From NCBI GenBank assembly GCA_039096225.1, contig JBBPEB010000005.1, positions 1,292,001-1,356,000 of the forward strand: 64,000 nucleotides of DNA, given 5' to 3'. The stretch is from Blastocystis sp. Blastoise. Its lineage: Eukaryota > Sar > Bigyra > Opalinata > Blastocystidae. Numbering within the stretch: position 1 is the first letter of the stretch; every line of letters starts with the position of its first letter. The notes under the pieces were generated by a model, which was not told the DNA's origin, did not search any database, and saw only the letters and a list, made by a program, of their open reading frames with translations. The position numbers and the translations under genes are program-made. This document shows positions 1 through 15,697 of this stretch, piece after piece.

Positions 1-146
1 TATAGTTCATATTTTATTAATATATTTAAAAGTCGTATCACTTTTAAAATAACGATTCATTCAACAAACTAAAGATAGAGAATAAATGATAAAAACACAT
101 ATTATATAATAAAAGAACAGTTGTTTCTATACATATTATATACATA

Positions 147-1920
147 TTATTCCATATATAGTGTTTCATCTTCACCTTCTAAAGTGATATCTATAGGTTT
201 ATTATTATTTGATTTTTGATTGATTGTGGAATTATTCTGTTTCTCTTCATTATTTGATACGTTTGAAGACTCATTTTTTGATTTATTCTTACTAAATATC
301 TAGAAGAGTATAGGAATAGGTAAATTATTTAATATATTATTATTATTAAATAAATTATTATTATTATTATATTATTATTATATAAATCATTATACAAATT
401 ATTATTATATTATTATTATTATAAATTATTATTATATTATTATTATATATTTATACAATAAATAATGGTTTTCCTTTGAGTATAAATCCATGTGTAGAAT
501 CGAGAGCAGCTGCTGCTTTATATTCATCGGGAAATGTCACAAAACACTGATCTTTCAAACGACCTTCTTTTAATAAATGGATTTCTAATTGTCTGTAACA
601 CATATGATAATAAGTATTATAGAGTATAATCATAAATATAGTTATAATTAGTATATATTACTATAAAATAATTATTAAATAATAATTCTATATTATAATA
701 AATAAAAGACAAATAAAACAATCGCTATCATTTTAAATAATATAAATTAAAATACTCTTTTGCTTGTTTATCTGTATCAAAGAAACGACCAAATATATAT
801 AATATATCATCTTCAGTAACTGTCTTTGCAAGATTCTTTATATATAATTTATTACTCACTTCACCAGGAGAATAATTCTGGAATTTGGGAAGAGTGGCTA
901 TTTCTATATTTATATATATAATTATTATTATTATTCTTTTAAAAGGATAATAATAAATAAAAAAGAATAAAGAATGAATTGAATTTATAATAAAAGTATA
1001 TATAAAAATGAGTAAATAAAAAAAAAAAAAAAAAAAAAATTATATATACCTTCTTTAGAAACAATTCCTGCTTTAATAATATCGTTACTAGCACATGTAC
1101 GTTCTACTTTTGTGTTTTGGAATATTCCCGTGATTATCTTGACATTTGAGGAAGGAGTTATTGTTTTCTTTGTAAATATAGTTGCCATTATTTTTGGTTT
1201 ATTTATAGTATTTGTTGATTCTGAAGTAGAAAGAGGAAGAGAAGGAGAAGAAGTAGAAATGTCTGAAATAGGTTGAGAACTACTGGATAGTGTATTATTT
1301 GTTGTAGAAACAATAGTAGGTGAACTATTCATATCTGATTTATCTATTGTAATTGAAACAGAGGCCATATTAGGACGTTTTGATTGATACGAAGAATTTG
1401 AAGAATTATTATTATCATCATCAGACTCTTTCTCACTCTCATTCTCTGCATAATCATAAGTCTAGTCAATATAATATAAATAGATTAATTATGAAGAAAA
1501 ATAAGAACAACAATAGAATATTTAACAAAAAAAAAGCTATCCTACTCGTTTGATTCCAGAAGATATAGTATCTATAGGATACGGAGGTTGTGGAGTTATA
1601 GATCCAAATGGAGGAGGTAAATTCATCTTATTCATTAAATGACATACTTGTATATAAAACTGAGGTACTGCAATTAAAGCTATTTATATGTATTTTCTTA
1701 TTTATATTTTTATAGAATATAAATATACCATGTGAGATGTTTTTGATAATATCTTCTGATACAGGTGGATATTGATATTCAAGGATTGGATTCGAAACAT
1801 AATTGATTCTAAAGATTCATAGTATAGTTTTTGAATATAGAATGATTTTTAAGATATATTGATAAAAGTAATATACCCTAATTCAGGAGCAATAGGTGCT
1901 GGAGGAGGTAATTGTTGCAT
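147..1920 (-). CDS. RNPC3: U11/U12 small nuclear ribonucleoprotein 65 kDa protein (minor spliceosome), seven exons
   Basis: Family role: binds U12 snRNA and bridges U11 and U12 in the minor spliceosome. Seven exons splice in frame with GT-AG introns. Starting at the first in-frame ATG (1918-1920), the protein opens MQQLPPPAPIAPELG, then has a block with ILEYQYPPV and ALIAVPQFYIQVCHLMNKMN followed by LPPPFGSITPQPPYP, which is the hallmark central region of this family. An acidic Ser/Asn-rich linker follows (exon 985-1500 region). The C-terminal RRM reads KLYIKNLAKTVTEDDILYIF, then LLKEGRLKDQCFVTFPDEYK and GFILKGKPLFI, closely matching the U12-binding RRM of the human protein. A short Asn/Lys tail ends in ETLYME and TAA at 147-149. 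The N-terminal RRM of animal and plant homologues is absent: only about 280 bp separate this start from the divergent MPI gene, and the open frame there is not RRM-like. Family assignment is from remembered homologues, not a search. Confidence 0.88.
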
Positions 1921-2200
1921 AATTTGATTTATGAATAGATTAATGATATAGAGATATTTGTTCTGATAGATTAGAAAGGATATAAAATAAGATAAAATAA
2001 GTAAATGAGTAGAAAAAGTTAAATTTTCAAATAATATTGAATTGTTCTGAAAAGTGTTGAAAAAAAAAGTAGAATTTTGCTGATAATTTCTAAATCTCAC
2101 GAGATTTTGGGGTCAGATTATTGGTTTCCTTTTGTGTCTTTGAAGAGAAATAATTTTTATAAATAATTTCTGTTGAATCGTATCGATATTCATAAAAAAT
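1921..2200. promoter_or_regulatory. Divergent promoter region between RNPC3 and MPI
   Basis: This 280-bp interval separates two genes read outward from it, so both promoters must lie here. It is mostly A/T with short T runs. No clear TATA box or defined element can be assigned. An ATATCCTTTC motif on the minus strand near 1976-1985 resembles a U12 5' splice site, but no matching branch and acceptor are evident. Confidence 0.45.
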
Positions 2201-3414
2201 ATGTATAAGCTTCATTGTGTTGTATGTTTATTAGCTTGTATTTGATATTCATGTTGACAATTAGGTACAAAATTATCTTTGGGGAAAGGCTGGACATGAA
2301 AGTCGTGTTGCTTTGTTAAAGCATGCTGATGATGATTCTTATGAAGTTTCAGAAGATAAACATTATGCTGAATATTGGTATATAGATATTATTGAAGGTT
2401 TTGGAATTATTTGAATTGCTTTTATTGTTATTTGAATTGTTTTTTAAATAAATAAATAAAAATATTTTTATAGGTTTGGTACCCATCCTTCAGGACCTTC
2501 TTCTATAGAAGTTGATGGATCTATTATTCCTTTAAAGGAATATTTAAATGTAAATAGTTTTTTTTGTTTTGTTTTATAGTGTTTTGTTATTATTATATTT
2601 ATGTTTATTAGGATATCATTTATTAGTATTATATATATAGAGTCATCCTGAGTTAATGGGAACAAGTATGGGTGAACACGGAGATCTTCCCTTCCTTTAT
2701 AAAGTACTCTCCGTAGGGGCTGCTCTCTCTATTCAAGTATATATATATATTTGTTATTATTATATTATTTATGTTTATTTTGATTAGTTATAATAATTAT
2801 TGAAATAATTATATCATTAAACTCTATTATTTATGAGTGTCTATGATTGTCTATAACTATCCTCTCTCTCTAAATATATATATATATATATATAGGCCCA
2901 TCCCGACAAAGTCTTAGCTAAGCATCTTCATGCCATAAATCCCACTGCTTATACCGATGATAATCATAAGCCAGAAATGGCACTTGCTCTTGGACCCTTT
3001 GAAGCCATGTATATATATTATTATTATTACTTATTATATACTTATTATATACTTATTATTACTTATTATTATTACTACTTATTATTATTATATAGGTGTG
3101 GATTCCGTTGTTTATCTGAAATAGCTGTTTATTTGAAAGAAATTAAACCTTTATATAATATTATTGGAAAAGAAACTGCTGATCGTTTTATTAAAGAAGT
3201 TGAAACCAATTCTGTTTCTGATGAAAAATTATTATTAAAATCTTTATTTAAACAATTTATTGAATGTCCTAAAGAAATAGTATTACAATCCCTCAAGGAA
3301 CATAGAGATTATTTAGAACACAAATCCAATAAATCTCAAATGGAAAACACAATTCTTGAAGTTATGGATACTGTATATATATATTTAGTTATTTATTTAT
3401 TTATTACTATTATG

Positions 3415-3452
<38 letters not shown>

Positions 3453-4123
3453 TATGTTTATTATTATTATTATTATTCTTATTATTATTATTATATGTAG
3501 TATCCTGGAGATGCTGGTTCTTTTGCTCCTTATATTCTCAATTATTTACAATTATCTAAAGGAGATAGTATTTATCTTGGAGCGAATATTCCTCATGCAT
3601 ATCTTAAAGGTATATATAATAATAATTAATATTATTCTTATTTATATATTCTTCTAAAATCAATTAAAATCAATGTTATTATAGTATAATACATTTATAT
3701 ATATATATATACATAGGAGATATTATGGAGAGTATGGCTTGTAGTAATAATGTAGTTCGAGCTGGATTAACTCCTAAATTTATTGATAAAGAAACACTTA
3801 TTAACATGTGTACTTATGAAAATGGTCCTGTAAATATAAATAAGGGTGAATCTATTGATAAATATACTTCTTTATATTCTACTCCTGCTCCTGAATTTGA
3901 AATTGAATATACTCATATACCAAGTGATTCTACATATATTCTTCCTATTCATACTGTTCCTTCTATTTGTGTTGTTACTTCAGGAAATGCTTCTATTCAT
4001 AGTGAAACTGGATCTATGAATATTAAAGAAGGTAGTATATTATTCCATGCTGCTTCTTCTACTGCTACTATCACTACTACTTCAAATCCTATTGATATCT
4101 ATACTACTCATGAAAAGTTATAA
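2201..4123 (+). CDS. MPI: Mannose-6-phosphate isomerase (type I, zinc-dependent), eight exons
   Basis: Interconverts fructose-6-phosphate and mannose-6-phosphate, the entry to GDP-mannose and GDP-fucose synthesis; cytosolic. Exons I can join: 2201-2221, 2265-2377, 2474-2549, 2641-2736, 2896-3008, 3096-3372, 3501-3609 and 3717-4123, all in frame, giving 403 residues (the human enzyme is 423). The start [17 protein letters not shown] aligns with the family's N-terminus and fixes the 21-nt first exon and a 43-nt intron. Metal-site regions are visible: the Gln and His of SIQAHP, the Glu of NHKPE and the His of [10 protein letters not shown]. The signature ending [10 protein letters not shown] is also present. 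All key residues are intact. It is divergent from RNPC3 and convergent with the GDP-fucose transporter gene. Introns are 43-164 nt and start GTATAT, GTATGT or GTAAAT. Confidence 0.95.
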
Positions 4124-4434
4124 ATATTTATATCTTATACATGGTATTTTATAAATAAAAAAAGATTTTGTTGATTATCGTTGATGAAAAAAGAAAATAA
4201 AACACTACAAGTAATAACAATTAATGATAAAGAAAAAAGAAATAGAACTCTTTTACTATATAAAACAATTCAAAATGGTATATAATTATAAAACCAGAAT
4301 GATTCATTAAGTTTCAAGTAGTTCAAAAAAACATAATAATAAAAAAAAATTAATAATAAATATAGTAAATTTTTATTGAAATATAAGAAATTATTTGTTA
4401 GAAATCAAGTACAAAAAAAAAATATTATTTCTTT

Positions 4435-6017
4435 TTACATTTGATTTTTGTTTTGTTCAGTAAGAAGAGGTTTACTTTCAGTAATTTCATCTTTTTCAAT
4501 ATCACTTGGTTGTTCTACAGAAAGAGAAGACACTTTAACATATATATATTAATATAATAATAATAATAATATACCTTTAGCAAGTTTAGTAGCTTTATCC
4601 ATTTCAACACTTCTAATCTATATATATTATATATATAAGAATTGAATAATAATAATAAAATAAAGAATATATACATAAGAATATAAGAAAGATCCAGTAA
4701 GAACAGAAGCACTTCCAATAATCATCTTTAAACCCATAGTTTCACCTCTGAAAATAACAGCACAAATAGATTGTACACAAGCTTTAGCAGTACCTGAAAT
4801 ATTATGAGTAAGAGGAGAAGTAAGCTTAATCTATATATATAAATAATTTTAATAGTTTATATTTAATAATAATAAAATAAAAAAATAAAAATAAAAATAA
4901 TAATAAAAAATAAAAAATAATAATAATAAAAATAATAAATCATTATACTTGAAGAATAGTGACAATACCAATAAGGAAGCCGACAATACCAGCGAAACTC
5001 ATCCAGAACCAGAAAGTAGAAGATTGAAGTACATGAATGTGAGACATAATAATATCATATTCAAAATAGAAAATAAAAGGAATAAATAATACACAAGCAT
5101 TCATATTGTTATAAAAACATAATTTCCATGAATCATTATCGACAACATAAATAAGTTTCTTAGTATAAATACTATTTAAAGAAACGAAAACAGAGCTAAG
5201 AACACCAAATACAGTTCCCCAAAGAGAAAAGACCATTTGTCCATCATTACCAATAAAGAAACCAAAGATAACAACACATAAAGAACAAATTACAGGGAAA
5301 GAAGTCGTAGTATGTAAGAAGAAGAAACTATAATAGTTAATTGAAATAGTATATGACATAATAAAAAAAAAAAAAAAAAAAAAATAAATAAATAAAATAA
5401 ATAAAATAAATAAATAAAAATAAAAAAAAAAAAAATAAATAAATAAATAAATAAAATAAATAAAATAAATAAAAATAAAATAAAAATAAACATACGTAAA
5501 AAGAACGTTGAAGACAATAGTTAATGATCTAGCAATTAAATAGAAGGATACATCGACATATTTTAAGCAAAGATTATTGAATGTAATCATACAAACAAAA
5601 ATAGTAGATAAAGGAAGAATTCTTAAACCAGTAGCAAGATCATAACGTTGAACAGGGAATTGTCCAAGGAAACTTTCTATAAAAAAAGGATATAAATATA
5701 AAAATAAAATAATAAAAAAACAAGAATAAGAGAAAAGCAATTCTCATAAATATATACGCTTAGGTTTTCCTCTTCCAAGTAAACCAAGTAACCAACAAAT
5801 AATGACAGTAATGACACATTGATACCTAATGAATAAAAATTGTTAACAGTAGAAAATAAAATAGGATAGAAATATAAGTATACCAAGTGACAAAGAATGG
5901 TGCAGGAATAGAAGTATTTTCTCCAGTGATAAGGTATTTGTTGACAAAGACCATAGAAATGGAGACAACAAAGTAAGAGAAAACGACAAGAGCGATCTTT
6001 AACTTTTGGGAAAGCAT
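4435..6017 (-). CDS. SLC35C1: GDP-fucose transporter, SLC35C1-like (Golgi nucleotide-sugar transporter)
   Basis: Imports GDP-fucose into the Golgi lumen in exchange for GMP. The spliced product is about 355 residues, like the human protein (364), with about ten hydrophobic segments. Blocks that match the fucose transporter in particular are KIALVVFSYFVVSISMVFVN, ILPLSTIFVCMITFNNLCLK, FGVLSSVFVSLNSIYTKKL, CFYNNMNAC and IKLTSPLTHNISGTAKACVQ. Introns are GT-AG; the one near 5345-5493 is an A-rich (TTTA)n stretch on the coding strand. The chosen start gives MLSQKLKIALVV; an in-frame ATG at 6143 would add 42 residues (MNNKHQDEW...) and cannot be excluded. The C-terminus is hydrophilic, ending EQNKNQM. 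It lies tail to tail with MPI, 311 bp apart. Within the SLC35C family the exact sugar specificity is inferred from resemblance only. Confidence 0.88.
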
Positions 6018-8125
6018 CTTTTTTGTTCTGTTAGTATTCAATGTAATAATATAATTTATTAAATTATATATTTTTATAGAGTGTTTTTCCTTAATAAGGA
6101 GAAGAGATTCTTGTAGCCATTCATCCTGATGTTTGTTATTCATAAAAATGTAATAACCATAGGAATCTTCATTTTATCAGAGAATTTTTCAATTCTTTCA
6201 ATTTTTTCAATCTAATTTTCATTCGTCATTGATTTGCTACGGTTATTCTTAAAAAAATGTACAGAAATTCGTCATTTTTTCTTGTTTATGCAAGAAAGAA
6301 GAATAACAAACAATGGCTCTTTGTAAGTCAAAGAGAGTTGAGTATTATTTTGTCGTCATCTTGGTGAAATGTCAGTCTTTACTTGTTTGGTGTATATAGA
6401 ATCACTTGTAGAATGGTGAGTAGTGAACAACACAAACAATGCAAACATTATACTTGGCTTTATAGAAGAAGAAGATCGATAATTTCTAGTTCGTAGTGCT
6501 TAGAAACATGTAAAACGATAGTATAGCATGTATAAAGCGAATAGACGCTGATTTGAATACAATCTCACTGTTTATAGGTTATTTTTATGGTACACTATTT
6601 GTAGAATTAGTTGTTTTAGAGATTAATTTGAATGTAGAAAAGAAGCTTAGATGGTTGAACTGCAGAATCTATCAATTAAATACATTGGCAATTGTATTAG
6701 CATACAATGTGATGAGTCATGATTAATTGAACAATTATTAAGAATTCTATATTTTGTTATGGAGTATGTTCTTGTATATTTCAAACAAACAAGAAATGGT
6801 ATTTGTGTCGTGATCAGCAAATAAATAAATAGATCAAAATAGGTTTTAGTACTTTTTATTGGATGAACGAATAATTCTGTTTTATTTTTATTTAAATTCA
6901 GTTTTTCTCCTATTTTATGTGGGAAACCAAATAGGTGCATCTACTTATTTTATCGTTTTTCTGTATGTAAAAACAATAATATTTAAAATTTTTACAAATA
7001 AATATTATCAATACAAGTCATCACATGAAGCGAATGATATTATGTTGCTCAATTGCGTATCGTCGTGGAATAATAAATAAAAATGAAAAATATTAAAGTT
7101 AGTGCAGAATATCCCCATGAATATAAATAAAATCTATTGTTAATTAATCGGATTATTCGTGATTATTGGAATTTGTCATGACTTTCCATGGAATCCTCAA
7201 ACTAGTTTATTTAATTCCATGATGATATAGAAGTATATAGGATGTTTTCTTTCGTTGTTTCTATAATGGATGTTATGAAAACGGCATTGGAAAAAGTAAA
7301 ATATAAATGAAACAACAATGTGGTTGTAATCCAAGAGCATATATGTGACTAATACTCTTTCTTTATTGAAAATCGATGATTTTCTTTGCGCTGAGCAATA
7401 TATATATGGATATCTTTGTTGAATAAGAATGGTTTTTGCTTGATACGAAAGGTTTTCATAATATTTATTTCAAAATACGTATAATCAAGTGATTTTGATA
7501 TATTTAAATATACAGAAAGATGAATGAATCTAAAAGTATAATGCTTTATTGATATCATGAGCTTAGTACGGCTATTATGTTGGTATTTTATTCTATTTAT
7601 TGTTCAATATTTTTTCAAATAGATGAGATATCAGGATGTATACTGATTGTTGAGGGAAAAATATAAAAAAAGTTGTTTGAATAATAAAATAATTTCTGTT
7701 TTCTACATCCTTGTTGTTGGAGTAATTCAAAAAGAGAATGTAAGGGATTTCTAATCGAAGTAAGAGAACTATTGGTTGAACGTTTTTGTCATTCATTTTT
7801 TTTTCCATTATTGAATCAGTTCTCCAATCATATCGGACTTTTTTAGTTTCTCAATTGACATCCAATCTTTCCAAATAACCGAGATTAATTCATATTTTCT
7901 AATAGAGTATAGTCACTATATTGATTCATGGAAAAACCTATAAATTCAGTCAATGAATTTATTTTAACGTGATTATTTTGAAAAGTGGTTGACAACAAAT
8001 GGAAACATAAATAGCAAGGACTTTTTTTCATATTTAAATTTTTGAATTATAGACGCTTTTTATTATCCAATAATCAAGAATTTATTGATAACTAGTCTCT
8101 ACTTTGAAGAGAATTCAACAGAACA
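6018..8125. other. Intergenic region, no gene recognised
   Basis: About 2.1 kb between the 5' ends of the transporter (-) and the PH-domain gene (+), so it carries both promoters. It is visibly less repetitive and somewhat richer in G/C than other intergenic DNA here. Small open frames exist on both strands (for example 6647-6940 - and 7593-7808 -) but they lack recognisable domains or intron structure and are not called as genes. No tRNA or other RNA gene was recognised. Confidence 0.5.
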
Positions 8126-10870
<2,745 letters not shown>

Positions 10871-11012
10871 GGATTCTATATATATATATATATATTGCTT
10901 TATTTTCATCATTTTTGAATTTCTGTAGTCTGTGTTTATTTTTCTATTTTATTATTTCTTATTCCTTTATATATAATCATTAATCTTTTATTAAGAACTA
11001 TACGTGATATCC

Positions 11013-11049
<37 letters not shown>

Positions 11050-12839
11050 TATTACTTATTCAATACATGAATGCATTTTTATCTAATTATATCTATTGAT
11101 ATTTATTCTTACTAATTATTTTATTATATATAATTATAATTTATATTTTAAGATTTTTTATTTTATTAGAATTATATATTATTTTCTTATAAAATAAATG
11201 TAATTTATTAAATATTTATATGTATATATATTTTTGGTATATCTATTCTATTTTATCACAATTATATATATATATATATACTTTTTTTTATAAAATTTAT
11301 TTTGATTTATTACTCACTGTCTCCTGTAGTAACTGGATTGTCTTCATACTATATATATATATATATAATAAACTTTAAAAATATATATGTACTTGCTTTT
11401 TGGTTATTTTTATTTTCTTTTTTTCATATTATTATATGTATATTATATGTATATATAATTATAATAATTTTTCTTTTCTTTATTTTCCATTTATATTTGC
11501 TGATACTATATATATATAATTTCTTTTTTAATGATCTTTTTCTTTTGTTTACTATTAAAATACATTATTATTATACCATTTTATAGAATAGAATTTTAAG
11601 TTGATTTTTTCATGTCTATACTATAAATGTTCATAATATATATACTATACTATTGAACATAAAATAACTAATAATAATATATTTACATAGAATTATATTT
11701 CTTTATTATCATCTTATATATATATCTTTTTTATATCATTTTTTGAATTTTTAGTTATTAATATTTATACTATTTTTTTATAACATTTATATATATATAT
11801 ATTCACATATTATATATATTGCTTTATATAATTTCTACATATATATACATAAAAGAATGTATTAACTTATTAACTTATTGTTTTAATCGTATTTACTCTT
11901 TCTTGATGTGTTTTTCTTTAGCTGTGAATACATCTTTTCATAATTGATTTCAATGTAATTGTTTTCCCGTTCTTTTCGGATATACAGTTACATTCGTATA
12001 TTTTTGCATTTGTTTACTATTTTTTTAGTATTGTTAGAATTTTATGTATATCTCAAAATATATTTTTAATAACTATTTTATATTTTTCTTTTATTCAACA
12101 ATATTTTAAAAATAAGTATACACTGATAAGTATTTTGGCTTTTAAAAAGAATTGATTGTATAAAATTTCGAAAATATCCACTCAAAAATTCTAAAAGTCC
12201 AAAAGTACCTAATAGTATGTAGAAATTTCATTAAATAACAGAGAACAGTTGTAATCCAACGATGGTATGTTAATTACCTTCGTTTTAGAATCATTAATTG
12301 ATAAAAATGTTAGTTGACACATTAGAAAAAAAATAAAAGATTTATGAAATAGATATATAAATATACCTAGTTTTTTAATTGTAGTATTTTTGTTTTTCTT
12401 ATAATGACACATCTCTAAGAATAACCATGATTTATTAGCGATAATTGGTGTATTGAAGCGTTTATCCATGATTATGGTCTTATTGAGGCTTTGATTCATA
12501 TACCCTATTTGATTGGAATAATCATTGAACATCCAATGAAATCCGAAATAAATTGTGTTTTTGAATCATGACGGATTCTCTTTAATATATATACCTAGTT
12601 CTTTTTACTCGAATTTTTTTTTAATTCTCTTCAGTTTTATTTTTAATTTTCAATATTTAAAATGAACGTATTTATTGATATTTACTGCTATTCTATTACT
12701 AACATCTTAGTTAACTAGTTTTAATGATCAAATTGCTGTTTTACAAGGTTTACCATATATACAAAGTTTTCGTTCAATTAGTAGTAAGTTTAGAGCTATG
12801 TATGATACGTAAACTATTTATTTAGTAAGGATAGGAAAT
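10871..12839. other. Intergenic region between PH-domain and kinase genes
   Basis: About 2 kb of A/T with many (TA)n stretches, for example near 11017-11045 and 11264-11280. A minus-strand open frame of 107 codons at 12209-12532 has no recognisable motif and no intron signals, so it is not called. The 12540-12839 part must hold the promoter and 5' UTR of the kinase gene. Confidence 0.5.
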
Positions 12840-13380
12840 ATGGAAGCGATCGAAGCCGAATTTTCCATAAAGATTCCTGGAGACCAAAATATTTCTATTC
12901 ATATGAAAGAAAAATACTGTGTCTCTAACGGTTCCGTATCATTGAACTCAATCAATGTAAGTTTAGAAGGTATACTGTTCGATTTACTAATTATGTTATT
13001 TAATTTTGTTTAGATACATACAGAAAGATGAAGCAAAATGCTGTTACAAAATTAATTGAATATTTTAATAATAATATTTTGAGTATTGTTAATAAAGTAT
13101 TTATATATTTAATTTTTTTTTATAATACAATAGGAAAATCAATCTGGTCTGATGGATACTGCAAACTATCTAAGAAATCAATTAACTAACGTTTCTTATA
13201 ATCAAATGTATGCTTATATGTTATATATATTGAAATATATGTTATATTGGTTTTATTATTATATATTTTATAATTCTATATATATAGTGAAAATGGAAGT
13301 GAAAGTATATCAGAACCGGAATTGATTGATGATGAAATAAAAAGAAAATATAAGATGATTAATGATAAAGTTGGATTTAT

Positions 13381-13416
<36 letters not shown>

Positions 13417-15697
13417 AAATAAACAACTATTATTTACTATATATATTATTTTCTTAAAAAAATAATTAGAATATATATTATCTAATAAAACATATTATTA
13501 TAGTTCCATATTATTCTCAAGATAAGTTTTCTAATGAGCGTTATTTAGGAAAAGGTGGCTTTGGAGAAGCATATTATGTGTATATATATATTTTTCTATG
13601 ATAATTCTATTTGTATTTAATTAACAAATAATCTATAGAAAATATAATAATATGGATTTATGTGTAAAATATTTCATAAAGAAAGAAGAAGAAGAAAATA
13701 TGTTTGAGAATTTATGTAGAGAACTGAAATCTCTTCTTACATGTCATTGTGAATATATTGTGAAAGGTTTGGGTATAACAATTAATGAGGAAAAAGGCTA
13801 TGGTATTGTATTAGAATATGCAAATGGCGGTGACTTAAGAAAACGGTTAAATGAGTATTTATATAGAATAATGATGATTTTATATTTATAGAAAAAAACT
13901 TGATACTAAGGATGCATATGAATATTCGATTCAATTAACAAAAGCTGTGAACTATCTGCAAGAAATTAATTTTGTACACAGAGATATTAAGGTATATTAT
14001 TCTAATAAATACTAATCAATTATAAATAATAATTTTTAATACATTAATCTGTTTATAATTATATTTTATATATATATTATATAGCCAGCAAATATTTTTT
14101 TTAAAGATGGAAAAATTAAACTTGGAGACTTTGGTTTATGTAGAAATGCATCTAAAACAGATCGTTTTATGACATATTGTGGAACTCCTAGTTAGTATAT
14201 AGATAATAATATTTTTTTTAAATACTGTATTTTCATTTTTTCTAAAGATTATATATGTAAACAGTTAATTTTTTAATATTATTAAAAATATATATATAGT
14301 GAAGCTCCTGAAGTTCGATCTCGTAAACAATATAATATAAAGGCAGATATTTATTCTTTAGGTTTAGTTATATATGAATTATTTACTAATGCGTGTCTTA
14401 TTAAAGAAGTTTTTCATGATGAAGATGTATATATTATATATAATGTTTCATTTCTTATTGTGTGTCTATAAAAATATAGGTTAAAAAACAAATTAATGAT
14501 GGTATATATGACTACAATCATAACGAATATTGTACTTCAAATATTTTATATTATTTTGATAAATACTTATTTTAAAATAATTCTATATATATAGGAATAA
14601 GTAAATTGGTATGCCATTGTTTAGATAGTAATTCTCATGAGCGTCCTGATGCTGTAGATATTCTCAAAGAATTAAACCAATTATACGAGAATTATTTAAA
14701 ACGTCCACATGATGAGTCAAATAAGCTATTATCCTCCTATAACATTATGTACCAACTTGAAAAAGAAAGATCAGAATCAATATATAATACTCAAATTCCC
14801 TGTATTCCTCTTAATGGAGATCTAATTGAATCAAGTACATTTATTACTGAAGATATGATTGATTTCTTAAAAGCATCTTCATCTTCAATGAATCAATCTT
14901 CTCAATTAGAACTTATTTATAAGTATATATAATAATCTTATCATCATTATTATAGTATTTATTTTTTAAATTACGAAATAAGATGCTATTTTTTTTATTA
15001 TAAAAATATATTAAATAATAAATATATTTATACATAACATAGATCTTCTCGTGATGGGGCTACAGGTCAAAAATTTCATGAATATTGTGATAATATTAAA
15101 AATACACTTGTATTTATTAAACATATAGATATTCATGGAAGAATCAATGTATTTGGTGGATACGCGAGTAAGAAGTTGCAACCACAAGGACTATTTAAAA
15201 AACTTTTTGGTATATGTATATATATTATTAAAACTTATTATTTAATTAAATATAAAGGCAAAGCGAAAAGTCAATATTCTTCATCTTATGTTTATTCAAG
15301 TATATATATATATGTATTATTGAATAATTATAGTTTTATCAATATTTATAATAATATTTCTATAGAAGGAGAAGATATATATGATGATAAGGCTTTTATT
15401 TTTTCATTAGTCAATCCTCATCATACAAGTCCTCAAATATTAAAATGTCTAGATCCAGATCAAGCATTAAGATATTATAGTGAATCAGGCCCACAATTTG
15501 GGGACTCAATTGTTATTGGTAATGATTTTTCAGCAGATGATGCTGAACAAAGTCAAATGAATGCAATTACTAGATTAAATAATATTTATGAAGTCAATGA
15601 CAAATATAAATGCTCCTTATTTACAAATACTGGGCATAAAGATGATATAAACTTTTTTAAAGTAGAAGAAATGGAAGTATTCAAAATTGTTAGTTAA
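12840..15697 (+). CDS. Protein kinase-TLDc fusion protein
   Basis: About a dozen exons join in frame from ATG at 12840. After an N-terminal, probably helical stretch of about 130 residues comes a full Ser/Thr kinase domain: glycine loop YLGKGGFGEAYYV, a Lys in CVKYF (likely ATP Lys), Glu in CRELKSLL, catalytic HRDIKPANIFF, LGDFGLCRN, GTPSYEAPEV and DIYSLGLVIYELFT. All catalytic residues are present, and the HRDIKPANIF/GTPSY pattern resembles NEK-like kinases. After about 90 linker residues (exon 14596-14924) follows a TLDc domain: GQKFHEYCDN, NVFGGYASKK, DDKAFIFSLVNP, GPQFGDSIVI and the closing FFKVEEMEVFKI. TLDc domains are linked to oxidative-stress resistance and V-ATPase regulation. Kinase and TLDc in one chain is unusual. 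Substrates are unknown. Introns are GT-AG, many mostly (TA)n. Confidence 0.85.

Noticed and set aside
985-1368. A stand-alone Ser/Thr-rich protein gene on the minus strand
   Set aside because: It is the linker exon of RNPC3; exons on both sides join it in frame.
1970-1990. U12-like 5' splice site ATATCCTTTC upstream of the RNPC3 start
   Set aside because: No matching branch motif and AC or AG acceptor at a suitable distance; splicing to a later acceptor would remove the start codon.
5290-5517. Minus-strand Phe/Ile-rich open frame
   Set aside because: It is mainly the A-rich intron of the GDP-fucose transporter read in another frame.
12209-12532. Minus-strand 107-codon open frame
   Set aside because: No domain, no intron signals and composition like the surrounding intergenic DNA.
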